A DNA stretch of 64,000 nucleotides from Lacipirellula limnantheis (GTDB lineage: Bacteria > Planctomycetota > Planctomycetia > Pirellulales > Lacipirellulaceae): contig NZ_CP036339.1 in assembly GCF_007746075.1 (NCBI RefSeq), forward strand, positions 3,501,786 through 3,565,785. Direction: 5' to 3'. Position numbers and translations under genes: made by a program. Under the pieces are notes generated by a model, which saw nothing but the letters and a program-made list of their open reading frames with translations, made no database searches and was not told where the DNA came from. Shown here one piece after another: positions 30,301-39,652 of the stretch; within the stretch, counting starts at the first letter, position 1; each line of letters opens with the position of its first letter.

Positions 30301-31157
30301 AGCAATTGCTGGTGCATCTGCTCGACCCGAACCGCGACGTCGAGGGCAACTATGTGTCGTACGTCGCGCAGCTCGTCGACGGCGTGGTGATCAGCGGCAT
30401 GCTCGCCGGCGAGTCCGCTGCCAGTATCGAGTTGGTCGATGCCAAAGGCATACGCCACGCCATTCTGCGGGAAGACATCGAGCAATTCATTCGCTCCGGA
30501 ACCTCGCTGATGCCTGAGGGGTTCGAGAAGCAGCTCTCTCGCGTCGAGCTGGGCGATTTGCTGGAGTACCTCGCCGCGCGGACTCGGTTCGTGCCGCTGG
30601 ATCTTTTGCGCGTGGCTACCATTTCCAGTGCGCAAGGAATGTTCAACTCGCTCGACGCCGAGGAGGAGCGGCTCGTCTTCGCGGATTGGGGCGAGAAACA
30701 GGTCGACGGCGTTCCCTTCTATCCGATCGACCCGCAAGCCGGCCGCATTCGGAACGTCGTGATGCTCCACGGCGATCACGGCACGACGCCGCCGACGATG
30801 CCGGCCTCGGTCGAATTGCCGTGCGGCGTCGCCGCGAAGGCGATCCATTTCCTCGGCGGCGTGAGCGGCTGGGGCTTTCCCGCCACGGAGGCGGGGTCTC
30901 AGTCGATGATCGTTCGCCTCCACTACGCCGATGGGGAGACCGAGGATCATGCGTTGCTAAATGGCGTGCACTTCGCCGACTATCTGGGTGACGCCAACGT
31001 GCCCCAGTCGAAGCTCGCCTTTTCGTTGGGTCGACAACAGGTCCGATACTTGAAGGTTGAACCGCAGCACGGCGCACCGATCGACCGCGTCGAGCTCATC
31101 AAGGGATCGGACGCGACCGCGCCGATTGTCATGGCGATTACCGTTGAGCAGCGCTGA
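27369..31157 (+). CDS. PVC-type membrane-bound dehydrogenase with HEAT repeats and cytochrome c domain
   Basis: The 1262-residue protein has an N-terminal hydrophobic segment (about 19-40). A beta-propeller 'membrane-bound dehydrogenase' domain follows (about 110-470, with 'LAWDERGRLWL'-type blades such as 'CMTWDERGRLWLGE' and 'NLLASDDEWTAPTMAEVGPDG'). HEAT-like alpha repeats span about 490-900. A c-type heme site is C-x-x-C-H at 952-956 in 'CAVCHKLRGEGAAIGPDLSG'. A C-terminal beta domain is at about 1080-1250. The family is specific to PVC bacteria and is thought to oxidise sugars or alcohols extracellularly, with electrons going to the heme. The substrate is unknown. The three genes from 31369 follow after 211 bases. 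Confidence 0.87.
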   Translation: MSLARVSSYFGPHEQRFPLLLLSLTFALACGCPFVQITAAADQAVPPVRSPVGVKFPVPQMTSLPAGPPPFDYVEVGAKIPNYVASETWGTQGAPLTTMQKPLASEQSLTRMVVPVGFHVELFAAEPDLGGKPLCMTWDERGRLWLGESIDYPNELQPPGQGRDRIRICEDTDGDGRADKFIVFAEGLSIPTSISLTRGGAIVHTGTETLFLRDVDGDDRADERRTLLAGWTIGDTHGGASNMQYGLDNWIWGMQGYNKSTIRLGDKEVTFAQGFHRFRPDGSDFEFVRSTNNNTWGLGVSEEGIVFGSTANGNPSEYLPIPNRYYERVRGWTPQLTLAGIADSNRIQPITKKVRQVDHHGGHTAAAGHALYTARAYPPEYWNRTAFVCEPTGHLVGTFVLRADGAGFRSASPFNLLASDDEWTAPTMAEVGPDGCVWVIDWYNYIVQHNPTPAGFVTGKGAAYESDLRDKLHGRVYRIVYDAAPPAQRLNLSQASPQELVATLANDNLFWRRHAQRLLVERGKQDVVRQLLELVDDQSVDALDLNVGAIHALWTLHGLGAIHAKNPVVLAAVTAALRHPAAGVRRNAVQVLPTAEDSTEAILAAGLLQDAAPQVRLQSLLTLSNQQSSDEAGLAIFEFVANAENAADRWLLDAATCAAAAHAAPYLTSAAGRTSSDEQQQVARTVANHLARTSVAANVTRVLASLADADPQFAGAAIMGLQEGWPPTSALWLDDHAPEAIERLRERMTLESQVRLAQLLASGGAAAALPRLDALIDALCKQAENGEVAVAARAEAARLAVAAQPDDVAVAQRLLALLTPQTPPELGVALFQALQDSRTPTLGPAVIERAVMLAPSLRQSMLDLLLSRSELTTDLLDAIDQGAIQASELSLIHKQRLIAHPSEQLRERARALLARSRDNISSDRAQVLAELASVAQVVGDAANGKAIFAKSCAVCHKLRGEGAAIGPDLSGMAVHGKEQLLVHLLDPNRDVEGNYVSYVAQLVDGVVISGMLAGESAASIELVDAKGIRHAILREDIEQFIRSGTSLMPEGFEKQLSRVELGDLLEYLAARTRFVPLDLLRVATISSAQGMFNSLDAEEERLVFADWGEKQVDGVPFYPIDPQAGRIRNVVMLHGDHGTTPPTMPASVELPCGVAAKAIHFLGGVSGWGFPATEAGSQSMIVRLHYADGETEDHALLNGVHFADYLGDANVPQSKLAFSLGRQQVRYLKVEPQHGAPIDRVELIKGSDATAPIVMAITVEQR

Positions 31158-31368
31158 GCCTCGCACGCGGCCCTCGTTACGTGGTCCGCTCTTTGCCCTG
31201 GGCTCCTTAGAGAGCTGTGCGGATCTGGGGCTCGCTGCCGTTGCAGAGGCCATGGCAGTCAAAGACTTCCGGCAACTTGCGAAATCTCGCTGGGCGCTTT
31301 AGCCTATCTCTATCTCTAGCTCGCTGACGTGAGAGTCAAGCACCATTCGTTGACGATCTGAAGACGCA

Positions 31369-33285
31369 ATGCTGATGATTAGAATTGGTCACTCAGCGCT
31401 GGTTCTGGTCATCGTCCTCGTGTGCGGCGCGCGGGCCAGCGCACAGGACTCTGCTCGACTCTGGACGCAGAAAATTCAGCCGCTGCTCGACATGCACTGC
31501 GTTAAGTGTCATGGCCCGCTCGAACAGAACGGCGATCTAAATCTCGACACGCCGGAAGCCGTGGCGCGCGGCGGTTCCGGTGGCAAAGCTGTTGTACCTG
31601 GCGCCCCAGAGAACAGCCCCCTCTATCAATACCTGGCGCCCGACTCCGATCCCCACATGCCTCCGGAGAAGCAGCTGACCGAGGGGCAGCGGAGCGATGT
31701 CAGCGAATGGATCCTGGCTCTGGGAAGAGATTCGGCGGAGGACGCCGGCCGGGAGAATCAGCCGCCATCGGCCAACCCACGCGTTTTTTCCTCGCCCGCC
31801 GAAGCCATCGATGCGTTTATCGAGACGGGCTGGGAGCAGCGAGGCGTGACGCCCGCGTCTCCGACTGACGATCGCACTTGGTGTCGACGCGTCTACCTCG
31901 ATCTAGCGGGGCGAGTTCCCACCGCCGACGAACTCCATGAGTTCTTGTACGCTTCCGGTGCGAACAAGCGTCGTAACCTAGTGGAGCGACTTCTCGCATC
32001 CGAAGCATTTTCAGTCCACATGCGGGAGTTGTGGGACGTGTTTCTGATGGGTCGCGGCAAACGCGGCAATTCGGAGGATCGCCGCCGGGAGAACGGCTGG
32101 TGGACGTTTCTCGAAGTTGGGTTCCGCGAAAACCGACCCTGGAACGAGTTCGTGCGGGAGATGCTCGTCGCTCGGCCTCAATCGCCAAGCGCGAAAGGCG
32201 CCAACTGGTTCCTTTACGAGCGTCGGGACAATCACCAGGCAATCGCGGAAGCCGTAGCGCCGATCGTTTATGGAACCAAAATTGACTGCGCGCAGTGTCA
32301 TGACCATCCGTTGGCGCGCGAGATCAAGCAGGCGCACTACTGGGGGTTAGTCGCCGCGTTCAATCGCAGTAAGAACGCCGGCGACAGTTCCGAAGTGGAA
32401 GAGTCCGCTGTCGGCGGCTTTGTAAATTTCACGAACTTGCGGAAGGAATCTCAACCGGCCAGAGTCGCTTTATTGACCGGCGAGGTCGTCGAGGAGGCTT
32501 GGCCCGCGGACGGCGACAAACAAGAAGATCACGACGAGAATTACGTCGATCCCCACGCCACCGTGAGGGTGCCGAAGTTCTCTCGTCGCGCGGCATTTGC
32601 CCAACGCGCTACTACCGACAACGCCTTGCTGGCCCGCGCGTTTGTGAATCGGATGTGGGCGACGCTGGTGGGCCGGGGCATCGTGCACCCCGTCGATGAA
32701 ATGAACCATCGAAATGCGCCTAGTCATCCCGAGCTGCTCGCGTGGTTGGCAGATGATTTTGCCGCCCACCAGTATGACGTGCGTCGCTTAATAGGCGGCG
32801 TCGTGCTAAGTCGCGTTTACGGATTGTCTGCGGGGGCAGATCGGTCAGTTGCTCCGGAGGCGTTCGCCCGCGCGTTGGAACGGCCGTTGACGGCGGAGCA
32901 GATTGCCCGCTCCTGGCAAATTGTTTGCGGCTTGCCCCCTGATGACGATGTCCTGCGGCGCGAGGTGATCGCGGCGATGCCTGATGTCATGCCGCGTGAC
33001 TACAATGCCACATTTCAGCAGGCGCAGTTTCTCGCAGAGTCGCAAGACCTGGCGAAACTGCTCAAGCCGGCGACGGGCAACACGGTGGAGCGACTCGCTC
33101 ACGTCGACAATCAGGAGTCGCGAGTCCGCGAAGCATTTATGGCGGCGTTTCAGCGCCGGCCGGACGATGAAGAGCAGATGCAAGCACTCGCGTTTCTTGC
33201 ATCGCAGGCCGACGCGCTCGACGGCGGCGCGGGAGATTTGCTTTGGGCCCTCGTTACGAGCGCGGAGTTCCTCACTACTCCCTAA
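31369..33285 (+). CDS. DUF1549/DUF1553 (PSD1-type) protein with heme-binding N-terminus
   Basis: The 638-residue protein has a signal peptide. A C-x-x-C-H heme site is at residues 44-48 ('CVKCH'), within a Planctomycete cytochrome C (PSC) domain ('KIQPLLDMHCVKCHGP'). DUF1549 follows (about 150-330, 'FIETGWEQRG', 'CRRVYLDLAGRVPTADELHEF', 'AQCHDHPLAREI'), then DUF1553 (about 405-630, 'NRMWATLVGRGIVHPVDEM'). It is the first gene of a tight three-gene operon with DUF1501 and WD40 proteins. This is a conserved planctomycete gene set of unknown biochemistry, probably extracytoplasmic redox or polysaccharide processing (inference). An internal Met at 31375 is an alternative start. Confidence 0.88.
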   Translation: MLMIRIGHSALVLVIVLVCGARASAQDSARLWTQKIQPLLDMHCVKCHGPLEQNGDLNLDTPEAVARGGSGGKAVVPGAPENSPLYQYLAPDSDPHMPPEKQLTEGQRSDVSEWILALGRDSAEDAGRENQPPSANPRVFSSPAEAIDAFIETGWEQRGVTPASPTDDRTWCRRVYLDLAGRVPTADELHEFLYASGANKRRNLVERLLASEAFSVHMRELWDVFLMGRGKRGNSEDRRRENGWWTFLEVGFRENRPWNEFVREMLVARPQSPSAKGANWFLYERRDNHQAIAEAVAPIVYGTKIDCAQCHDHPLAREIKQAHYWGLVAAFNRSKNAGDSSEVEESAVGGFVNFTNLRKESQPARVALLTGEVVEEAWPADGDKQEDHDENYVDPHATVRVPKFSRRAAFAQRATTDNALLARAFVNRMWATLVGRGIVHPVDEMNHRNAPSHPELLAWLADDFAAHQYDVRRLIGGVVLSRVYGLSAGADRSVAPEAFARALERPLTAEQIARSWQIVCGLPPDDDVLRREVIAAMPDVMPRDYNATFQQAQFLAESQDLAKLLKPATGNTVERLAHVDNQESRVREAFMAAFQRRPDDEEQMQALAFLASQADALDGGAGDLLWALVTSAEFLTTP

Positions 33286-33290
33286 CCGAC

Positions 33291-34622
33291 ATGAACCGAG
33301 CCACCATCACGCCGCCTGGCCAATGCCGTCCTGACGACCACCGCCTGCATCGGCGATTGTTCCTCAAAGGTCTCACGGGGGGCGCTCTGGCGAGCACCGC
33401 AAGCTTTGCGGGCCTCTTCGGCAACCCGCTTTTTGCCTCTGAAACCAAGCGAGCTCAGAAGCACTGTATTCTCCTCTGGCTCTGCGGCGCTCCCAGTCAG
33501 TTTGAAACCTGGGACCCGAAACCGGGCCGACCTAGCGGCGGTCCGTTCGGCAGCATTCCTACGAGGTTGCCAGGCGTGCATTTCTCGTCGCTCATGCCGC
33601 GGTGCGCGGGAATTGCCGACAAGTTGAATGTCGTGCGTAGCATGAAGACGTCTCAGCCCGAGCATTTGCAGGCCATCAATTTGATGCAGCGGGGTAACCC
33701 CGACCGAGCCGGGTTCACGCGACCGACGCTCGGCAGCGTGCTCTCGCAGGCGGTCGGGCAGCTGGATTCGCCGTTGCCGAACTTCATTTTCCTGGACCCG
33801 ATTCCCGGTGGGAACGAATTCGAAGCGTTCAAGGCTGGGAATTGGTCGGGGTGGCTCGGCGCCAAGCACGCGCCAGTTCGTTTCGGCGGCGACTATTCTC
33901 GATTTCTCCACGAAGCGAGCGACGCGCTTCCGCAACACGACGGAGAATCCCGCGAGACGCTGCGAAGGTTTCTGACGACGAAGTTCGAACGCGAACGCAA
34001 CAGTCAAATCGCGAGTAGCCAAAATGCGGCTTTCGAGCAGCTAAAAGGCATTGCAGCGTGCGCCGATCTCTTCGACGTCGACAAACTTCCAGCGAAAGAC
34101 CGCGAGCGGTACGGACCGGGGAGTTTCGCTCAGCATGCGCTCATAGCGCGGCGCCTCGTCGAAAATGGAGCGCCGTTCGTCATGGTCGCTAACGGCATGA
34201 ACTGGGACAACCACATCCTCCAGCACGAGATCCATCAGATGCTCGTGCCCGAACTCGACCGTGTCCTGTTCCATTTGATCTCCGATCTCGAGGAATGCGG
34301 GCTCTTGGATTCCACCTTGGTGATTGCCATGGGCGAGTTCGGCCGCACGCCCTGGATGAACGCGGCGCGCGGACGCGACCACTACCCCGATGCGTGGAGC
34401 TTGATGATGACCGGCTGCGGGCTCACGCGCGGCGTAGTCACGGGCGCCACCGACGTTGACGGCGTCGACGTCATCGAGAAGCCGTACAACGAACAGAACC
34501 TATTCGCCACGATCTTCACGGCGCTTGGCCTGTCGCCATACGAGGAATACGACCTGCCCGGGATGCCGACGTTCCATCGCGTCGAGGACGAGGCGGCACC
34601 CATCCACGAGATTCTGGCGTAA
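33291..34622 (+). CDS. DUF1501 domain-containing protein (Tat-exported)
   Basis: The 443-residue product starts at 'MNRATITPPG' (33291), six bases after the previous stop. The frame's earlier Met lies inside the DUF1549 gene. A twin-arginine signal 'HRRLFLKGLTGGALAS' is at about 20-35. The DUF1501 fold is related to the alkaline phosphatase/sulfatase superfamily; signature pieces include 'LWLCGAPSQFETWDPKP', 'NGMNWDNH', 'MGEFGRTPWMN' and 'GRDHYPDAW'. Catalytic activity has not been established for the family. It always travels with DUF1549/DUF1553 genes, as here, so the proteins likely act together. Confidence 0.9.
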   Translation: MNRATITPPGQCRPDDHRLHRRLFLKGLTGGALASTASFAGLFGNPLFASETKRAQKHCILLWLCGAPSQFETWDPKPGRPSGGPFGSIPTRLPGVHFSSLMPRCAGIADKLNVVRSMKTSQPEHLQAINLMQRGNPDRAGFTRPTLGSVLSQAVGQLDSPLPNFIFLDPIPGGNEFEAFKAGNWSGWLGAKHAPVRFGGDYSRFLHEASDALPQHDGESRETLRRFLTTKFERERNSQIASSQNAAFEQLKGIAACADLFDVDKLPAKDRERYGPGSFAQHALIARRLVENGAPFVMVANGMNWDNHILQHEIHQMLVPELDRVLFHLISDLEECGLLDSTLVIAMGEFGRTPWMNAARGRDHYPDAWSLMMTGCGLTRGVVTGATDVDGVDVIEKPYNEQNLFATIFTALGLSPYEEYDLPGMPTFHRVEDEAAPIHEILA

Positions 34623-34625
34623 TCT

Positions 34626-35705
34626 ATGAAGCTCACCCAAGCGCACGACGTCACGCTCCCCACGGGGGTGCTGGGCTTGGCTGTCGCAGCCGATGGCCGC
34701 CAGGCTTTCGTCGCATGCGCCGACGGATTGATTTACGCCGTTAATCCTATCTCGGGAGAAGTTGAGTCATTCGAAGAGCGTCATCAGTCCTTTGCCAGCG
34801 GATGCGTGCTGCTGCCGGATGGTCGAACGCTGATCTCAAGCGGCTACGATGGGATGCTCCTTTGGCACGACACGTCAACGCGGGCCTGCTGGCGGCGCAT
34901 TCGCGCACACAACTTTTGGAGCTGGCGGACCGCCTTGTCCCCGGACGGCGCCCGCTTGGCAAGCGTGACAGGACAATATCTTCCCGGCGGCTGGAAGTAT
35001 GAGCCGTCGGCGGAAGTTGAGCCGTCCGTGAAGATCTTCGACACGGCTACCGGCGAGTTGGTTTCCGCGTTCAGCCATACGCCTCCTGTATTGAGCTGCG
35101 CGTTTAGCCCCGATGGCAGCCATCTCGCCGCCGGCAACATGATGGGCGACGTGTGCGTGTGGAATGTGCATGGGGCTCAAGCCGCGTCGGAGACCGAGGT
35201 CGGCGTCTCACGTTGGAATTCGCCCGACTTCACCTCGTGGGGTTCTACGAAAACGCACCACTACTGCGGCGGGATTTACTGCCTCGCGTTCTCGCCAGAT
35301 GGCCGGTCAATCCTCGGCTGCGGGATGGGGCCGATGCAGGACCCCATGGCGGGGAACGGGAAAATGACCTGGCAGCGATGGGACTGGCGCACGGGCGACA
35401 AACTCGGTGAAATTCTGGATGGCGAGCGCGGCGCCGGTCTGATGGAAGCGTTGGCTTGGCATCCCCGGGGCGACTACTTTGCCATGGCGGGACGCCAGGC
35501 GCAGGGAAACTGGAACGCGGGGATTTTTTCTGCCGTCAGCGGGAATCTCGCAGATTCATTTGACTCCAAGAATCGCATTACCCAGACCCGCTTCGCACCC
35601 GACGGGACATCGCTATTGGTCGGTGCTGCGGAGGGCCAACCCCGCAGGAACGCTGGCGTCTGGGGAGCGTGGGGACGAGTGCAGGTCTATCGCGTGAGCG
35701 ACTGA
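34626..35705 (+). CDS. WD40 repeat protein
   Basis: The 359-residue protein starts three bases after the DUF1501 stop, so it is the third gene of the operon. It contains WD40-type repeats: 'LSPDGARLASVTGQYL', 'VLSCAFSPDGSHLAAGNMMGDVCVWN' and 'YCLAFSPDGRSILGCG'. No signal peptide is visible, so it may be cytosolic while its partners are exported. Such propellers usually act as interaction scaffolds. The exact role in the DUF1549/DUF1501 set is unknown. Confidence 0.82.
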   Translation: MKLTQAHDVTLPTGVLGLAVAADGRQAFVACADGLIYAVNPISGEVESFEERHQSFASGCVLLPDGRTLISSGYDGMLLWHDTSTRACWRRIRAHNFWSWRTALSPDGARLASVTGQYLPGGWKYEPSAEVEPSVKIFDTATGELVSAFSHTPPVLSCAFSPDGSHLAAGNMMGDVCVWNVHGAQAASETEVGVSRWNSPDFTSWGSTKTHHYCGGIYCLAFSPDGRSILGCGMGPMQDPMAGNGKMTWQRWDWRTGDKLGEILDGERGAGLMEALAWHPRGDYFAMAGRQAQGNWNAGIFSAVSGNLADSFDSKNRITQTRFAPDGTSLLVGAAEGQPRRNAGVWGAWGRVQVYRVSD

Positions 35706-36400
35706 CTTGTACCTAGGGAACATCCGAATCGCGCTTCCTTAGAATTGCCCCGATACGCGACGGCACTCACTGGTCAGAGCATCTGGAGACGGCACAAGGC
35801 GGAGCCGCATCACACAGTCGGAGTGCGAGTCTCCCGGCGACGTGAAGCATTGACGCTGACATCCAATTATCGTATGCGTTCCACGATCCACACGGTCTCA
35901 ACGCTCGCTACCAGCAGCCGCTTTTGCGAGATCCGGCACCGTTTCTAAAACGGTCCGATTTCGGCGCCTCTCACGCACTCATGAATTTAGACACGGCCAC
36001 ATCGCCAGCATTCCCGGGAGGAGCATCATAAGGGTCGGCCGGTTAAGGAACCGCAGTATTCGCACTGGCACCCGCGCAGCCGGTCGGCCGGAATCAGAAG
36101 TGATGATGGGTAAGCTAGAAGGGAGGATCAAGGTAGCTAGACGAGGCCATGCGACCCGCGTTTTTCGTCTTCTCACGCGTCCCCGACCCACTCGCCGAAA
36201 CGCTCGTCTCTGCTAAAAAACTCGGGGCGACAAGACGCCGTTAGAACTCTTTCTCTCTGGGCACGCAAGCTGGATTGCGACATTCTGTGCCATGCTGGAC
36301 CGAACGTGTTGTGCAGGATGTCGACGGAATGGTAACGGGCGCATGTGAGAAAGTAACTGTGCCCGCAACTGCTAAAGCGCCGCACGCCGGCCTTAAGGGG
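35706..36400. other. Intergenic region, no gene recognised
   Basis: Between the 3' end of the WD40 operon and the 3' end of the DUF1559 gene. Short frames are present but none has a signal peptide or domain. No strong terminator hairpin with a T run is visible. Confidence 0.4.
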
Positions 36401-37396
36401 CTAGAACTCGCGCACCACTTCGTCGCCGGCGCGGGTCGCGACACTGCGCCAAGTCTGAATGGCGATTTCGTCATTGATAGCACGCACCGAGCCGTCCAGT
36501 AGTCCCGCGTTTACAATACCCGGATGATGGCTGCGTGCGGTAACCGCAGCGTAGGTTCTATTGGTGGCACTGTGACCTTCTCGCGCACTCGTGAAGTCGA
36601 CGTCGTATGGGCCGCTGTCACTTGAATAGGTCACGATGGAATTTGGCGTAAAAACCATCGTCACGCCGGTCTGGTGTGCTCGCGCATCCGTCCACTCCGT
36701 GTGACCGCTGTCCGGCTTAAAGCTCCCGCCGTAGCCGATTACCGTCACCGCGTCCGATGGAATTGGCGCGTTCGCCTCATTCGGCGTCCCGCTCTCACGG
36801 AAATAAGGCTGATACGTTTTTATCTCGGTAAAGCATAAGGTTTGGCTCGTTCCGTCCGTAACGCCATCGAACCCGTGCGTGCCGTTTGCTGCAAACGCGC
36901 CATCGCCGCCCTTTTGCGTCACAGGATCATAAACTAACCAAGTACCGAGATTAGCTCCGTAGTTAAGGGGCGACCAAATCGTGCTGCCGTCAACTCGTTG
37001 GTTGACGTTAATTTCGGAGGGGCAGCGAAACACTGACACGGGCAAGGACGTTATTTGTTGCCCGTTAACGACCTGGCGGGGATCCTTATAAGTGACCTTG
37101 AAATCGATGCCCTTGAAAATGTTCCCTTGTTCCAGATAGGGCAATAGCCGGGCTTGAATGCTCCAGCTATCAAACGGCATGGCCACTTGCGTAACGAAAC
37201 TCGGGGGAAGCTGCCCGAAAGTATCGTGATAGTTCTGAGTGGCTATCCCGATTTGTTTGAGGTTATTTAGGCACTGGCCCCGCCGAGCCGTCTCGCGAGC
37301 CGCCTGAATGGCCGGCAGCAGCAGAGCAACTAAAACCCCAATAATTGCGATGACAACGAGTAACTCGACCAGCGTAAATGCATGACGGCGGCCCAT
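36401..37396 (-). CDS. DUF1559 domain-containing pseudopilin-like protein
   Basis: The 331-residue product starts at '[13 protein letters not shown]' (37396), where GGAG lies about nine bases upstream. The open frame starts 11 codons earlier. The pilin-type cleavage and helix '[19 protein letters not shown]' is at about 7-25, and '[17 protein letters not shown]' at about 42-58. The C-terminal signature '[18 protein letters not shown]' is present. It is processed like a pseudopilin; the function is unknown. It is a paralogue of the protein at 11438-12394 and stands alone here. Confidence 0.9.
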   Translation of the reverse strand: MGRRHAFTLVELLVVIAIIGVLVALLLPAIQAARETARRGQCLNNLKQIGIATQNYHDTFGQLPPSFVTQVAMPFDSWSIQARLLPYLEQGNIFKGIDFKVTYKDPRQVVNGQQITSLPVSVFRCPSEINVNQRVDGSTIWSPLNYGANLGTWLVYDPVTQKGGDGAFAANGTHGFDGVTDGTSQTLCFTEIKTYQPYFRESGTPNEANAPIPSDAVTVIGYGGSFKPDSGHTEWTDARAHQTGVTMVFTPNSIVTYSSDSGPYDVDFTSAREGHSATNRTYAAVTARSHHPGIVNAGLLDGSVRAINDEIAIQTWRSVATRAGDEVVREF

Positions 37397-38223
37397 GGCA
37401 GCGGTCTCCAAATAGATACTGAGACTCAATCTCAGCCTGGCAATGTACCTAAGTACTGACAGCAGTCAACTACTCAGAATGCGATTCATCGCACAAATGA
37501 AAGACGGAGCCCCAATTTCCGCCCTAGTTGGTCTTTCCACCTGGTGCCCTGCGCGGCGGGCACGAGCTCGCAAATCACTTGGCATGACATCTGATGCCAC
37601 TCTGCCGACCAGCTCTTAATAGTCGCCTAGATCGGCACGTCGTGACTAGCCGACTCTTTTGTTGTCCTCCGCCGTTTATCGTAGACCTGCGTTGTGGTCA
37701 CATGGCGGTACCCGAGGAGTTCCTGAACCTTGCGAATATCGCCACGGCTGGAGCCACGCCACACAAGCTCCTTTGCTGCGCTGCGCAAGCCTCGCCTTCG
37801 GCCCCCCGAAAATCGTTGGGTTGATGACGAGTTTTGCGGTCAGATCAGCCACCGCGCGTCAGGCCGGCCGCGGAAATGAGTCGTGGCACGCGCGGATGGC
37901 GCCGTCAATCGTACGGGTTCTTGAGTTTCGCCGCGCGGTTCACGAACGGGTCGGTTTCCGGTGTGTATCCACAAAAAGGAACGCCAACGAGTTGATGGCA
38001 CTTCAGTGACCCGCGGTACGGTCGGCGTCGGATAGGCGTCCGCACTATTCGACACATGTCACGCCCTCCTGTGCAATTTCGATGCGTCGGCCGATGAAGC
38101 CGAGGCAGCTTACCTGAGTGCGGACTCACGCTCATCAATACCTTATACTACCGTCACTCCATGGTCCTTGACGAAACTAGTTCGGCCACCAAAACATTGG
38201 TCAGCACCTGACGCGTCGTGCAT
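37397..38223. other. Left edge of the accessory island
   Basis: Apart from the tyrosine recombinase remnant at 37627-37785, I recognise no gene. At 38058-38074 lies the string TCACGCCCTCCTGTGCA. Nearly the same string occurs at 38726-38743, next to an attC site, so the two may mark cassette ends. Confidence 0.4.
37627..37785 (-). pseudogene. Tyrosine recombinase (integrase) C-terminal remnant
   Basis: The minus-strand frame ending at 37627 reads 'GDIRKVQELLGYRHVTTTQV' followed by 'YDKRRR'. This is the conserved end of tyrosine recombinases: box II region 'D-I-R-x-V-Q-E-L-L-G', then the nucleophilic Tyr after 'TTTQV'. The upstream catalytic Arg and His-x-x-Arg boxes are absent, and the frame upstream does not resemble the family beyond about 37785. 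The expected 'LGH' is 'LGY'. It is therefore a decayed fragment. The style (…YDKRRR…SASHDVP) is that of phage or island integrases, not of integron integrase. Confidence 0.65.
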
Positions 38224-38631
38224 CATGTTTGGATACATTTTAGAAGGGGACACAAGTGGCCGCGACTACACTGTCGTCGATTTCACTCCACCACTAGCTG
38301 TTGCCGCAGACTGCGACCGTGAAATAAACTTCACGGAGTATGTCCGGAAACACTTCGCGCAATCGTGCCAGGCTTCCCGCTAGAAAGTGAACTCTATTTA
38401 GTCGCTGGCGGTCACGCACACAATGTGGGACTTGTACCATTACTTTTACTGTGGGTCCCGCCTGCCATGCGTGACGGACTTCCAGAATGGTTTGACATGA
38501 TAGCCACCGTTGACCGATGGTGCGAAAAACTAACGACCGATGAGATACAAGGAATTCTCAAGTCGACGTACTCCCCGACCTGGAATCAGTTGCTCAACGT
38601 CGGCAAGTATCCAGGACCATACATCAGGTAG
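38224..38631 (+). pseudogene. Unknown protein, probably frameshifted
   Basis: Two overlapping plus-strand frames look like halves of one protein. The first (from ATG 38224 'MFGYILEGDTSGRD') reaches 'VRKHFAQ'. The second, in another frame, continues with 'VPGFPLESELYLVAGGHAHN' and 'VPPAMRDGLPEWFDMIATV' to 38631. A single-base change near 38360 would join them into about 135 residues. Alternatively the second half could be translated alone from GTG 38365. No known domain is recognised. It lies in the integron-like island, next to an attC site, which fits a cassette gene. Confidence 0.4.
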
Positions 38632-38742
38632 TCTAAGTAGTCACTTAACCTGCCCCAGAGTGAAACACCGACGCAACTTCGGCGTCGAGGACGAACCGAC
38701 CGAGAGCACTTCTCCGCAACCAAGGTCACGCCCTCCTTGTGC

Positions 38743-38870
38743 AGCTAACGGCCTCGAGCTAAGCCGCTCGGCGGCTCGGGCTTGTCAGCTCCATTGTATA
38801 GGAACTGGGAAGGCCAGTCGCGACTGCATTCTCGCCCGCCGGCCGAGTCGGCTTCAGCGAGTTGTTGGGC
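38743..38870 (-). other. attC site (integron cassette recombination site) 1
   Basis: Read on the minus strand, it begins GCCCAAC (38864-38870) and ends GTTAGCT (38743-38749). The inner arms pair as CGGCTTCAGCGAG with CGGCTTAGCTCGAG. The pairing leaves unpaired single bases, as in the extrahelical bases of attC sites. Length is 128 bases, within the known range. Translation through this site in a spurious minus frame gives 'NSLKPTRPAGEN', a pattern I associate with attC read-through in planctomycetes. Confidence 0.65.
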
Positions 38871-38989
38871 GGCCGAGTGGACCGCGGGAGACAGGGGAAG
38901 TGACCACTTGCGTGGCCTTCGAGAGGAATCAGGAGATGTCCCCGCTGCAGCTGGAATTGGCATTGCGCATCGGAACGGGACGGGTGACA

Positions 38990-39652
38990 ATGAGCCTTCG
39001 ACGAGATCTGGGCATGGCTTCCCTTCTGGCTACACTCTTCGATTACGACGGTGTCATTGCAGACACCCTGGCAGACATGCTGCGCTTCGCTGGCGAGACT
39101 TGCGCCGAAATGGGCTACCCGCGGAAAGCAACGGCGGCCGACCTCGACGCTCTGGAGACGATGTCCTTTGTGGACTTCGCCCTGCGGATCGGCGTCCCTA
39201 CCGGTCGGGCGCAGGAGTTCGCCCGCCGGACGATGGCCCGCTTCGAACGCAGGCCCGCCCCGCCGCCGATCTTCTCCGGGATGGATATGGTCGTCCGGGA
39301 TGCGGCGGCGCGCGGTCAGGTGGGCATTGTCACTGGCAGCCCAGCCCGAGCCGTACTGCAGTTCCTCGGGAAGCACAGACTGGATGCGTGCGTAGATGTC
39401 CTCATCGCGGTCGAGCAGCCAGGGACCCGGAGTGAGAAGATCTCTGCGGCGCTTGACCAACTCGGGCGTCAGCCGGATGAAGCCTGCCTTGTGGGCGACG
39501 CCGTCAGCGACGTGCGTGCTTGCCGCGAGGTCGGCGTCCGCTCAATCGCTGTCGCTTGGGGCCACCAGAGCGCCGCACGCCTCGCGGCGGCCGGGGCCGA
39601 TACTGTGGTCAACTCACCACAGGAACTGGCTGAGCTCCTCAGGGGAATCTGA
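38990..39652 (+). CDS. HAD-superfamily phosphatase (phosphoglycolate phosphatase-like)
   Basis: The 220-residue product is called from ATG 38990; 39014 is an alternative that starts directly before the first beta strand. Motif I is 'FDYDGVIADT' (Asp18 nucleophile, Asp20), motif II is 'VTGSPA', the Lys of motif III lies in 'TRSEKISAAL', and motif IV is 'LVGDAVSDV'. The cap is a small helical C1-type cap with 'RAQEFARRTMARFERR'. It should hydrolyse a small phosphate ester in the cytosol. It sits between attC sites 1 and 2 but on the opposite strand to the cassette direction, so it may have its own promoter. Confidence 0.82.
   Translation: MSLRRDLGMASLLATLFDYDGVIADTLADMLRFAGETCAEMGYPRKATAADLDALETMSFVDFALRIGVPTGRAQEFARRTMARFERRPAPPPIFSGMDMVVRDAAARGQVGIVTGSPARAVLQFLGKHRLDACVDVLIAVEQPGTRSEKISAALDQLGRQPDEACLVGDAVSDVRACREVGVRSIAVAWGHQSAARLAAAGADTVVNSPQELAELLRGI

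Noticed and set aside
37627..37785. Integron integrase (IntI) as source of the cassette array
   Set aside because: The fragment ends in a phage/island integrase style (YDKRRR...), not the IntI style, so it does not explain the attC sites.
38759..39460. 233-codon minus-strand frame across the HAD gene and attC 1
   Set aside because: The HAD motifs are on the other strand. The C-terminal 'NSLKPTRPAGEN' is read-through of the attC site, useful as a hint but not a gene.
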